DNA of 64,000 bases from Terriglobia bacterium (GTDB taxonomy: Bacteria > Acidobacteriota > Terriglobia > Acidiferrales > UBA7541): NCBI GenBank assembly GCA_020072785.1, contig JAIQGG010000001.1:1-64000 (forward strand). The letters are read 5' to 3'. Below the pieces are notes generated by a model that searched no databases, was not told the origin of the DNA, and was given only the letters and a program-made list of their open reading frames with translations. Position numbers and translations under genes: made by a program. Shown here piece by piece: positions 1 through 8,548 of the stretch; the first letter of the stretch is position 1; each line of letters opens with the position of its first letter.

Positions 1-485
1 TCTTGTGCCCGACAACCAGGTATGCCCGGCGTTTGGCGGCCTCCAGCCCGCAAAAAAAGGGCCTGCAAGTTTGTCCTTGCGGCCCCTTGAACGAGTCAAA
101 AGGTAAAACAAGAGCAACAAACGCACAGCTAGATTACAAGATGGAGATCGTTTTGTCCAGAGTGCAGAGGGCCGTTTCCAGACCGGAAACGTCTATAACA
201 TACTGCAATATAAAGACTTATATGCTGGGACAGAATCGGCGGACCACCCCTAGGCACCATTTCCCTAAACTCTCTATTATCATCTATATCCAGAAAGCTC
301 CAATCCTTGCATGACCCTGGTTCTTGCCCATCGTCAAGGCCTTCCCATGTCGCACCGGACGCAGTCTCCATCGCCCGTTGGCGCCAGGTACGCCTCGTTC
401 CAGGCGTCAAACTGTTCACCCTGCTGCCTGGCGCGGACATATAATCGCCTTGGCTGGCTCATGGTGTTCTCCCTGTCCAGCGCGC
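1..485. other. Left-edge stretch without a recognised gene
   Basis: No reading frame here resembles a family I know. Base composition is less GC-rich than the gene that follows. A terminator-like hairpin for the minus strand lies at 52-88 and a perfect 7-bp hairpin (CGTTTCC, loop AGACC, GGAAACG) at 173-191. The terminator suggests a minus-strand transcript ends here, but the minus frame at 129-440 looks random in composition, so its source is unknown. Confidence 0.4.
52..88 (-). terminator. Probable intrinsic terminator, minus strand
   Basis: An imperfect 12-13 bp stem formed by 57-69 and 76-88 (arms ending in GCAAG and CTTGC) is followed on the minus strand by seven T residues (the A run at 52-58). 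No T-run follows it on the plus strand. The gene it would serve is not evident. Confidence 0.55.
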
Positions 486-3080
486 ATGCCTCGCCAATCA
501 CTCAGCGCACTCGTTGAGGAATTCTCCCACCTGGGCCGGCAGCCGGCTATCGTGGCGCACCGCGGCTACCGCCGCGAAGTGACCAGCTACGCGGAACTGA
601 CGCGGCGGGCTGTCCAGTTTGCCCTCGAGCTGCGCGAGCGTGGCATCCGCACCGGCGACCGCGTGATGCTCTGGGGGCCCAACGGCTCGGAGTGGGTGGC
701 GGCGTTCTGGGGCTGCCTCCTGCGCGGCGCGGTGGCCGTGCCCATGGACGACGCGGCCACGCCGGAGTTTGCCGCGCGCGTGGCCGCGGATGCCGTGGTG
801 AAACTCATCGTCGCCTCGCGAGAAAAGCCCGCCATTTCCCCCGCGGTGCTGGTGCTGGAGGATTTGGTCTCCGCCATTTCCAGACCGTGCGTGGTGGACA
901 GCGTAAGAACGGCAGGTGAACCGAAGCAATCCATTTGGCAGACATTTGCAGACGAGCCGCTGACCCGCAAGCATGTGGCGCAAATCCTCTTCACCAGCGG
1001 CACCACTGGCGAGCCCCGCGGCGTGGTGCTGACGCACGGAAATTTTCTGGCCAACCTTGAGCCCATCGAGAACGGCTTCGCTCCTTACCGCAAGTACGAG
1101 CGCTGGTTTCACCCGCTGCGCTTCGTGACCCTGGTGCCGCTGAGCCACGTCTTCGGCCAGGTCATGGGCCTGTTCCTGCCCCCGCTGCTGGGCGCGACCG
1201 TGGTCTTCGAACTCTCCGCCAATCCCGGGGAGATCCTGCGCACCGTAAAACGCGAGCGCGCCACCGCGCTCATTGCCGTGCCGCGCATGCTCGATGCCCT
1301 GCGCGGCGCTCTCGAGCGCGAGGCCGAAGCGCGCGGGGAGCAGCAAGCCTTTGCCCGGGCCTTCGCCGCCGCGGCAGGCCAGAAGTTTCTGCGCCGCGTC
1401 TGGCGCTTCCGCCGGATTCACCGCCGCCTGGGCTGGAAATTCTGGGCCTTCATCTGCGGCGGCGCGGCCCTCGGCGCCGAAACCGAAAACTTCTTCCGCC
1501 GCCTGGGCTATGCCGTCGTACAGGGCTATGGCATGACGGAGACCGCCTCGCTCATCAGCCTCAACCATCCCTTCCGCGCCGCGCAAGGCAGCATCGGAAA
1601 GATCCTGCCGGGGCGGGAGTTCCGCCTTGCCGAGGACGGCGAGATTCTGGTGCGCGGCGAAAACGTCGCCAGCGCGTATTGGGAGAAGGGAGCACCGCGG
1701 CCCGCGCTGGCCGCGGGCGAGGAAGGCTGGCTGCGCACCGGCGACCTCGGCGAGCTGGACGCCGAGGGCAATCTGCGCTTCCGCGGGCGCAAGAAAAACG
1801 TCATCGTCACTCCCGCGGGCCTGAACGTCTACCCGGAAGACCTGGAAGCGGTGCTGCGCCGGGATGCTGCCCCGGGCGGCCCGGGGCCGGCGCTGCGCGA
1901 CTGCGTGGTGCTGCCCCTGGCGCGCGACGGCAACGCCGAGCCCTGCGCGGTGCTGCTGCTCGGCGATGCCGCGCCCCCCGCGGCCAATGCAGCGGCCCGC
2001 GAAATCGTGCACCGCGCCAATTCCGCGCTCGCCGAATATCAGCGCATCCGCCAATGGCTAATCTGGCCCGAGCCCGACTTCCCGCGCACGCCCACGGGCA
2101 AGCCGCGCTTGGCGGAGATCGCCGCCCGCGCGCAAGAGCTTCTCGGCGGCGCTGCACCGCCGGCGGCGCGCCGCGGCGCGCTCGACGATCTCCTGCGGCG
2201 TTTTGCAGGCCCGGCGATTCCGGCGCACCTGGAGCGCGAGCTGAACCTCACCTCGCTCGACCGCGTCGAGCTGCTCAGCGCCCTGGAAGACCGCTACCAG
2301 CTGGAGCTCAACGAAACCTCCTTCGCCGAAGCCAAGACCGTCGCCGATGTCGAGCGCCTTCTGCGCCAGCCCGCGGCGCAGCGCACCCCATATGTCTATC
2401 CGCGCTGGACGCAGCGCGCCCCGGTCCGCTGGCTGCGCCTCGCGGTGTACTACGCGCTGGCCTGGCCGGCCACCCTGCTCCTCGCGCATCCGAAAATCGT
2501 TGGCCGGGCGCACCTGCGCGGCGCGCGCGGGCCCTTCCTGCTCGTCTCCAATCACGTGACCTCCCGCGCGGACATCGGCTTGCTCCTCTATGCGCTTCCA
2601 CCGCGTGTGCGGCACCGCCTGGCCACGGCCATGCTCGGCGAGTTTTTGGAGACCATGCGCCGCCCGCCGCGCGACTGGCTGTTCGCCAAACGCTGGGCCT
2701 ATCAGGCCGGCTACTGGCTGCTGACCGCGCTCTTCAATGTCTTCCCCCTGCCGCAGCAGTCCGGCGTCCGCGAAAGCTTCAGCTTTGCCGGCCAGTCCGC
2801 GGACCGCGGCTACAGCGTTCTGGTCTTCCCCGAAGGCGCGGTGACCAAGGACGGCGCCATGGCCGCCTTCCGCGGCGGCATCGGCCTCCTCGCGGAAAAT
2901 CTGGCCCTCCCGGTGATCCCCCTGCGCCTCGACGGCCTCTGGGCGATGAAGTGCCAGCGCCGCCGCTGGGCGCACTTCGGCGAGCTCACCGTGCGCATCG
3001 GCGCGCCGCTCATCTTCCCGCCCGGCACTCCGCCCGAGGAGATCACCCGCGCTCTCGAAGCCCGCGTGCGCGGTTTGTAG
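486..3080 (+). CDS. Acyl-CoA/acyl-ACP ligase fused to carrier and PlsC acyltransferase domains
   Basis: An 864-residue three-part protein. Residues about 10-550 are an AMP-forming ligase that should activate a fatty acid as acyl-adenylate: P-loop LFTSGTTGEPRG (168-179), GYGMTET (347-353), a hinge TGDLGELD, and the C-terminal lysine in RTPTGKPR. Residues about 560-630 are a carrier-protein domain with Ser590 in NLTSLDRVEL as the likely phosphopantetheine site. Residues about 650-864 are a PlsC-type lysophospholipid acyltransferase. The order is reversed relative to E. coli Aas. The acyltransferase motifs are odd: the histidine and aspartate of HX4D are six residues apart (H690, D696), and motif III reads FPEGAV rather than FPEGTR. 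The ATG at 486 is preferred to an upstream ATG at 324, which would add a 54-residue non-homologous tail. sucA follows after 94 nt. Confidence 0.85.
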   Translation: MPRQSLSALVEEFSHLGRQPAIVAHRGYRREVTSYAELTRRAVQFALELRERGIRTGDRVMLWGPNGSEWVAAFWGCLLRGAVAVPMDDAATPEFAARVAADAVVKLIVASREKPAISPAVLVLEDLVSAISRPCVVDSVRTAGEPKQSIWQTFADEPLTRKHVAQILFTSGTTGEPRGVVLTHGNFLANLEPIENGFAPYRKYERWFHPLRFVTLVPLSHVFGQVMGLFLPPLLGATVVFELSANPGEILRTVKRERATALIAVPRMLDALRGALEREAEARGEQQAFARAFAAAAGQKFLRRVWRFRRIHRRLGWKFWAFICGGAALGAETENFFRRLGYAVVQGYGMTETASLISLNHPFRAAQGSIGKILPGREFRLAEDGEILVRGENVASAYWEKGAPRPALAAGEEGWLRTGDLGELDAEGNLRFRGRKKNVIVTPAGLNVYPEDLEAVLRRDAAPGGPGPALRDCVVLPLARDGNAEPCAVLLLGDAAPPAANAAAREIVHRANSALAEYQRIRQWLIWPEPDFPRTPTGKPRLAEIAARAQELLGGAAPPAARRGALDDLLRRFAGPAIPAHLERELNLTSLDRVELLSALEDRYQLELNETSFAEAKTVADVERLLRQPAAQRTPYVYPRWTQRAPVRWLRLAVYYALAWPATLLLAHPKIVGRAHLRGARGPFLLVSNHVTSRADIGLLLYALPPRVRHRLATAMLGEFLETMRRPPRDWLFAKRWAYQAGYWLLTALFNVFPLPQQSGVRESFSFAGQSADRGYSVLVFPEGAVTKDGAMAAFRGGIGLLAENLALPVIPLRLDGLWAMKCQRRRWAHFGELTVRIGAPLIFPPGTPPEEITRALEARVRGL

Positions 3081-3174
3081 CCCCGCACGGCCTTCGCTGG
3101 TTGGCTACAGCGCGTGAATCCGGTGGCGGCGTGCACGGGCGGCGACGACAGCTTTTGTGGCACAATAATTTGTT

Positions 3175-5688
3175 ATGTCGAACCGTCCAAGCACACCGAG
3201 AGCAGGCCAATCCAACGAAGACCGCGAGCGCGTCTTGGACGCCTTCCGCCGCTGGGGCTACTACCAGGCGCAACTCGACCCCCTGGGGCTTTTCCAGCCG
3301 CTGGCGCATCCCGACCTGGCGTTGACCGGCCCTCTGGCCGACGAGGCCCGGCGCTATTACTGCGGCACAATCGGCGCGGAGTTCATGCATCTCCCGCAGC
3401 CGGAGCGCCGCCGCTGGATTGCGGAACGCCTCGAAGCCCAAGCCCCCGCCGTGGACCAAAGGAAAATTCTCGAGCGCCTGATCCGCGCCGACCTCTTCGA
3501 GCAGGTGCTGCAGGCGCGCTACCTGGGCACCAAGCGCTTCTCCCTCGAAGGCGTCACCGCGCTGATCCCGCTCCTGGACGAGATCCTGGACACCGCCGGC
3601 GAAAACGGTGCGGTCGAATCGGTGATGGCCATGAGCCATCGCGGCCGCCTCAACGTGATGGTGCACGCCGCCTGCAAGCTGCCGCACGAAGTGGTCGCCG
3701 GCTTCGAGGACGTGGACCCGCGCAGCGTGCTGGGCGCGGGTGACGTGAAGTATCACGTCGGCGCCACAGGAACCTACACGACTTCCCGCGGCGCGGAGAT
3801 CCGCGTGCACCTGGCCTCCAACCCCAGCCACCTGGAGGCCGTGGACCCCGTGGCCATGGGCCGCGCCCGCGCCAAGCTGACGCGCCACGCCGGTGGCAGC
3901 GCGGACCCGGAGAGTCTCGCCGCAGTGCGCAACAAAGTCCTGCCCATCGTGATGCACGGCGACGCGGCCTTTGCCGGCCAGGGCATCTGGGCGGAGACCC
4001 TCAACCTGGCCGAGCTGCAGGCCTATACCGTCGGCGGCACCATCCACATCATCGTCAACAATCTCATCGGCTTCACCACGCGCCCCGCGCAGGAGCACTC
4101 CGCGCGCTTCGCCTCGGATATCTCCAAGCGCCAGTCCGTTCCGGTGTTCCACGTGAACGCCGAGGATCCCGATGCGGTAGTGCGCATCGGGCGCCTGGCC
4201 GCGGAGTACCGCGCCACCTTCGGCGGCGAAGTCGTCGTGGACATCATCGGTTACCGCCGCCACGGCCACAGCGAAGTGGACGACCCCACCATCACCCAGC
4301 CCCTGCTCTACGAGCGCATCAAACACCACGCCCCGCTGTGGAAGATCTACGCCCAGCGCACCGGTCTGGACGCCACCCCGCTCGCCGAGGCGGTGCGCGC
4401 CGAATACGAAACCGAGCAGGCACAGGCCGGCACGCTCACCAAGATTCCGCAGATGCGCCGCTTGCCGCCCTACTGGTCGCCGTACCGCTGGTCCCGCTAC
4501 GATCCCAAATGCGAAGTGGACACCGGCGTAGCGCCCGAGCAGCTCGGGAAACTCACCGACAAGCTGGTGCGCACTCCTCAGGCTTTCCACGTCCATCCCA
4601 AGATCGTCAAGCTCCTCGAGCAGCGCGCGGAGATGGGCCATGGCAAACGCGCCGCGGATTACGGCTTCGCCGAATCCCTGGCCTTCGCCACCCTGCTCAG
4701 CGATGGCACTCCCATCCGCCTCGCCGGGCAGGATTCCCAGCGCGGCACCTTCAACCAGCGCCACGCCATGCTCATCGACAACAAGACGGAAGAGGAATAC
4801 CTGCCTCTGGCGCACCTCGCGCCGGGCCAGCCCTTCTGCGAGATCCACAATTCCTCGCTTTCCGAAGCCGCCTGCCTGGGTTTCGAATACGGTTTCAGCC
4901 GCGACTATCCGGAAGCGCTGGTCCTGTGGGAAGCGCAATTCGGCGATTTCGCCAACAGCGCGCAAATCATCATCGACCAGTTCATCAGCGCCGGCGAGGA
5001 CAAGTGGAATCTGCCCTCGGGCCTGGTCCTGCTCCTGCCGCACGGCTTTGAGGGTCAGGGTCCGGAGCATTCCAGCGCGCGCATGGAGCGTTTTCTGCAG
5101 CTCTGCGCCGAGCACAACATGCAGATCTGCCAGCCCTCCACCGCCGCGCAGTATTTTCACCTGCTGCGCCGCCAGGCCCTGCGCCCCTGGCGCAAGCCCA
5201 TGATCGTCTTCACCCCCAAGAGCATGCTGCGCCATCCGGACGCCAGCTCGCCCATCGCCGCTTTCGCGCAGCCGCGCTTCCAGTCGGTCGTGCCCGACCA
5301 CGATATCCGCGACGCCCAACGCATCCTGCTGGCCAGCGGCAAGGTCGGCCACGAGCTGCGCGCCGAGCGCCGCCGCCGCAAGGACACGCACACGGCGATC
5401 CTCTTTCTCGAGCAGCTTTACCCCACGCCCCGCCCGGAGCTTATCGCCGCCATCGCCGAGCATCCGCACGCCCGCGAAATCGTCTGGGTGCAGGAAGAGC
5501 CCGCCAACATGGGCCCGCTCTTCTACGTCCTGCCGCGGCTGGAGCGGCTGGCGAAGGCCCGCGGCCTGCAAGTGCGCTCGGTGAAGCGCTCCGCGAGCGC
5601 CAGCCCGGCCACCGGCTCCGCCAAGGCCCACGAGCTGGAACAGAAGACGCTGCTGCAACTGGCCTTTACCACCCACGTCGGCTCCTGA
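3175..5688 (+). CDS. sucA: 2-oxoglutarate dehydrogenase E1 component
   Basis: Thiamine-diphosphate E1 subunit that decarboxylates 2-oxoglutarate and passes the succinyl group to the lipoyl E2 in the citric acid cycle. The 837-residue protein is somewhat short for the family (about 930), mainly at the N-terminus. Visible family motifs are SHRGRLNVMVH (from about residue 154), GDVKYH, SNPSHLEAVDP, GDAAFAGQG (about 262), the NNLIGFT metal/ThDP region, FHVNAEDPDAV (about 325), RRHGHSEVDDP (about 362) and GQDSQRGTF in the transketolase-like half. The E2 (sucB) and E3 (lpd) genes that often accompany sucA are absent from this window; a response-regulator gene follows instead. ATG 3175 gives the first family-like N-terminus. 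Confidence 0.93.
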   Translation: MSNRPSTPRAGQSNEDRERVLDAFRRWGYYQAQLDPLGLFQPLAHPDLALTGPLADEARRYYCGTIGAEFMHLPQPERRRWIAERLEAQAPAVDQRKILERLIRADLFEQVLQARYLGTKRFSLEGVTALIPLLDEILDTAGENGAVESVMAMSHRGRLNVMVHAACKLPHEVVAGFEDVDPRSVLGAGDVKYHVGATGTYTTSRGAEIRVHLASNPSHLEAVDPVAMGRARAKLTRHAGGSADPESLAAVRNKVLPIVMHGDAAFAGQGIWAETLNLAELQAYTVGGTIHIIVNNLIGFTTRPAQEHSARFASDISKRQSVPVFHVNAEDPDAVVRIGRLAAEYRATFGGEVVVDIIGYRRHGHSEVDDPTITQPLLYERIKHHAPLWKIYAQRTGLDATPLAEAVRAEYETEQAQAGTLTKIPQMRRLPPYWSPYRWSRYDPKCEVDTGVAPEQLGKLTDKLVRTPQAFHVHPKIVKLLEQRAEMGHGKRAADYGFAESLAFATLLSDGTPIRLAGQDSQRGTFNQRHAMLIDNKTEEEYLPLAHLAPGQPFCEIHNSSLSEAACLGFEYGFSRDYPEALVLWEAQFGDFANSAQIIIDQFISAGEDKWNLPSGLVLLLPHGFEGQGPEHSSARMERFLQLCAEHNMQICQPSTAAQYFHLLRRQALRPWRKPMIVFTPKSMLRHPDASSPIAAFAQPRFQSVVPDHDIRDAQRILLASGKVGHELRAERRRRKDTHTAILFLEQLYPTPRPELIAAIAEHPHAREIVWVQEEPANMGPLFYVLPRLERLAKARGLQVRSVKRSASASPATGSAKAHELEQKTLLQLAFTTHVGS

Positions 5689-5709
5689 GCCGCCAGTGGT
5701 GCGCGCCGG

Positions 5710-5750
5710 CGTTCACCGGATGTTCATCCGCACGTTACAGCCGCGTTACG
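5710..5750 (+). promoter_or_regulatory. Candidate PhoB-binding repeat array upstream of phoB
   Basis: Four TGTCA-like heptamers lie in a row: CGTTCAC (5710-5716), TGTTCAT (5721-5727), CGTTACA (5733-5739) and CGTTACG (5744-5750). Start-to-start spacings are 11, 12 and 11 bp, close to the 11-bp pitch of Pho boxes. A possible -10 (GACAAT) is at 5772-5777. Autoregulation of phoB is known in other bacteria; here it is inferred from spacing only. Confidence 0.4.
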
Positions 5751-5875
5751 CCATTTCCCCCGCAAACTTGCGACAATGGCTGTGCGTGCCGGACGCCGCC
5801 GCACGGGCCGCCGTCTATCGCTCTGCGGGCGGCTGCGGTACACTCCCGCTAGCGCGGCGCGCGCGGGCGCTCTCT

Positions 5876-6571
5876 ATGAAACGCATCCTCATTATCGAGG
5901 ACGATCGCGACATCGCGGAACTCGTCCGCTACAACCTGGAAAATGAAGGCTTCCAGGTGACCGCCGCCAGCGACGGTAGCACCGGTCTCGCCATGCTGAA
6001 AAAATCCTCGCCAGACCTGCTCCTGCTCGATCTCATGCTGCCCAAGCTCTCCGGTCTGGACATTTGCCGGGAAATCCGCCGCAACGAATCGCTGAACCGC
6101 CTGCCCATCCTGATGCTGACGGCCAAGGGCGACGAGGCCGACCGCATCGTCGGCCTGGAGATGGGCGCCGACGACTATGTGACCAAGCCCTTCAGCCCCC
6201 GGGAGCTCACCGCCCGCGTGAAAGCCCTGCTGCGCCGCGCCGAACCTCCCGGGGACGCCCCGCGGATCCTTGCCGTGGGCAACCTGGAGATCGATCCGGC
6301 CTCCTACCGCGTCAGCCTTTCCGGGAAGCCCGTGACCCTCAGCACCCTGGAGTTCCGGCTCCTCTATTTTCTGGCTTCGCGCCCCAATCGCGTCTTCTCG
6401 CGGGACCAGTTGCTCGACGCCGTCTGGGGCACGGAGCGCTTCGTCACCCCGCGCAGCGTGGACGTCTACGTCCGGCGGCTGCGCGAGAAGGTCGAGCCCG
6501 ATCCCGAGCATCCGCTTCACTTGAAAACGGTGCGCGGCGCGGGCTACATGTTCGAAACCCGTGCGGCTTAA
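5876..6571 (+). CDS. phoB: Phosphate-regulon response regulator, OmpR/PhoB family
   Basis: A 231-residue cytoplasmic DNA-binding regulator. The receiver domain (about 1-115) has the acidic pair D9/D10, the phosphoacceptor D52 in LLLLDLMLP, T82 and K104 in TKPF, all conserved. The C-terminal winged helix (about 135-230) carries the family pattern LSTLEFRLLYFLA and a recognition helix around RSVDVYVRRLREK. The ATG at 5876 starts directly at MKRILIIEDD; longer frames from 5696 would add 60 residues over the upstream regulatory region. The gene overlaps the sensor kinase by 11 nt and precedes phoU, a porin and pst genes, so its job is almost certainly phosphate-starvation control. Confidence 0.9.
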   Translation: MKRILIIEDDRDIAELVRYNLENEGFQVTAASDGSTGLAMLKKSSPDLLLLDLMLPKLSGLDICREIRRNESLNRLPILMLTAKGDEADRIVGLEMGADDYVTKPFSPRELTARVKALLRRAEPPGDAPRILAVGNLEIDPASYRVSLSGKPVTLSTLEFRLLYFLASRPNRVFSRDQLLDAVWGTERFVTPRSVDVYVRRLREKVEPDPEHPLHLKTVRGAGYMFETRAA

Positions 6572-8408
6572 CCTTTTTTGGAAACTCGGCGTCGCCTTCC
6601 TGGCACTGCTTATCCTGGTGCTGCTGCCGGTGGATTTCTATGCCGAGCGCACCCTGCGCCGGGAATACGAGCGCAGCGGCTTTGAGCGCCTCGCCAGCAT
6701 CGCGCGAATCGCCCAGACGCGCCCCCTGCAGTGGCTCCCGGCCACCGCCGAGCGCGGGGAAGAACTCGAGGGGCTGCGCGGCTGGATTGCTCAGATGGCC
6801 GCCAGCGGCGCCCGCGTTACGCTCATCGCTTCCTCCGGACAGGTGCTCGCCGATTCCGAAGCCGACCCGCGCTCCATGGAAAACCACGCCGGGCGTCCCG
6901 AGATTCAGCAGGCTTTGGCCGCGGGCGAGGGCCGTTCGGTCCGCCATAGCGTCACCCTTCAGCGCGATCTTCTCTACTATGCGGTGCGCCAGCCCATGCC
7001 GGCGGGGCCTCCCCTGGTGTTGCGTTTCGCCCTGCCCGTCGAAGCTATAGATGTGGTGCTCTGGGACTTTCGCAAAGGGCTGTGGCTCGCATCTCTGGTT
7101 ATGTTGCTGGTCACCGGAACGGCTTCTCTGGTGATCTCGCGCTCTCTTTCGCAGCGCGTCGAGCGCCTCCGCGCCTTCTCCCGGCGCGTGGCGGAAAGCG
7201 ATTTCCGCCCTATCCCGGCGAACCGCAGCGGAGATGCCCTGGAAGCCCTGGCCGTCTCTCTGAACGAAACGGCGGCGCGCCTCGACGGCAGCATCCGTAC
7301 CCTCACGGAAGAGCGCAACCTTTCCGCGGCCATTCTGGGGAGCATGGTGGAGGCCGTGGCGGTGGTGAACGCGGCCGAGCGGCTGGTTTTCGCCAACCCC
7401 GCTTTCGTGGAGATTCTCGGGCTGGATATGCCCCCGCGCGCGGGCAGCGCCCTGCTGGAAGTGGTGCGCCAGACGGAACTCATCGAGGCCGTGCGCCAGG
7501 TGCTGCGGGGAGAGCCGACGGTGCACGCGGAGATCATGACCGGCACGGTGAAGCCGCGCTACTTCGCGGCCACGGTGGCCGCGGTGCGCGCCGAACGAAC
7601 CCCCAGTGCCGTGGTGGTACTGCATGACATCACCGACCTGCGCCGCCTGGAGCGCGTGCGCCGGGACTTTGTGGCCAACGTCTCCCACGAATTCAAGACC
7701 CCCCTGACCGCCATCCAGGGCTTCGCGGAAACCCTGCTCGCCGGCGCCCTGGACGACCCCCAGAACCGCAGCCGCTTCCTCGGTATCATTCTCGAACATG
7801 CCCGCCGCCTCGCCCGTCTCACCGACGATCTCCTGGAGCTCTCGCAGATCGAAGCGGAGCGCCTGCAGATGGAAATCCGCCCGCTGCGCGTCGAGGAGCT
7901 GGTGAACGGCTGCCTGGACACCACGCGCCTGCGCGCCGCGGAAAAGAACATCCGCCTCTCCGCCGAGCTGCCCGCCGGCCTCCCGGAAATTGCCGGGGAC
8001 CACCGCCGCCTCGCCGAAGTGTTGCAGAACCTGCTCGACAATGCCCTGCAATACACCCAGCCGGGCGGACAGATTGTCGTGCAGGCCAGGGTTGCGGAGC
8101 GCGAAGTGGTGCTCACGGTCGCTGACACCGGCATCGGCATTCCCGAGGCGGAGCAGGCGCGCATCTTCGAACGTTTCTACCGCGTGGATGCGGCCCGCTC
8201 CCGCGAGGTCGGTGGTACCGGCCTCGGTCTGGCCATCGCCAAGCACCTCGTGGAGGCTCACGGCGGGCGCCTGTGGGTCGAGAGCGAAGTCGGTCGCGGT
8301 TCGCAGTTCCATTTTTCCGTGCCGGTCTTCGATCCCGAGCGCGCCGTGCCGCGTTTCTCCTCCGGCGGCGGTTCCGCCGGGCGCGGCAACGGCCCGCTTC
8401 TCTCCTGA
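6561..8408 (+). CDS. phoR: Phosphate-regulon sensor histidine kinase
   Basis: A 615-residue inner-membrane kinase beginning with GTG inside the end of phoB. Order of parts: membrane helix 1 (about 8-25), an extracytoplasmic sensor region (about 28-170), helix 2 (about 173-193), HAMP (about 195-245), PAS (about 253-360), the dimerisation/phosphoacceptor region with H376 in VANVSHEFKTPLT, and an ATPase domain with NLLDNALQY, DTGIGIP and GTGLGLAIAKH. The large extracytoplasmic domain differs from E. coli PhoR, which has almost none, and is more like PhoR of Gram-positive bacteria. It should phosphorylate the PhoB encoded just upstream; the two phoU genes downstream are candidates for its negative control. 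Confidence 0.88.
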   Translation: MRLNLFWKLGVAFLALLILVLLPVDFYAERTLRREYERSGFERLASIARIAQTRPLQWLPATAERGEELEGLRGWIAQMAASGARVTLIASSGQVLADSEADPRSMENHAGRPEIQQALAAGEGRSVRHSVTLQRDLLYYAVRQPMPAGPPLVLRFALPVEAIDVVLWDFRKGLWLASLVMLLVTGTASLVISRSLSQRVERLRAFSRRVAESDFRPIPANRSGDALEALAVSLNETAARLDGSIRTLTEERNLSAAILGSMVEAVAVVNAAERLVFANPAFVEILGLDMPPRAGSALLEVVRQTELIEAVRQVLRGEPTVHAEIMTGTVKPRYFAATVAAVRAERTPSAVVVLHDITDLRRLERVRRDFVANVSHEFKTPLTAIQGFAETLLAGALDDPQNRSRFLGIILEHARRLARLTDDLLELSQIEAERLQMEIRPLRVEELVNGCLDTTRLRAAEKNIRLSAELPAGLPEIAGDHRRLAEVLQNLLDNALQYTQPGGQIVVQARVAEREVVLTVADTGIGIPEAEQARIFERFYRVDAARSREVGGTGLGLAIAKHLVEAHGGRLWVESEVGRGSQFHFSVPVFDPERAVPRFSSGGGSAGRGNGPLLS

Positions 8409-8548
8409 TTCCTCCCCGTTTCCTGTCTTCGCAAATTCATCTGCGTATGAAGCCTGCGTAACGGGCCAAGCGCCATGCTCGGATATGCGCGCGGGCTCCA
8501 GAGTTTCGGATTTTCGCAACCGCGCGGCAACCTTGCGCCAGGAGCGCC

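Noticed and set aside
129-440. Minus-strand frame of 103 codons before a terminator-like hairpin
   Set aside because: No family resemblance, no ribosome-binding site and unconvincing composition; it overlaps the start of the plus-strand ligase region.
6444-8519. Long minus-strand frames over the pho genes and other GC-rich genes
   Set aside because: They are antisense shadows of strongly conserved plus-strand genes; high GC content leaves few stops in such frames.
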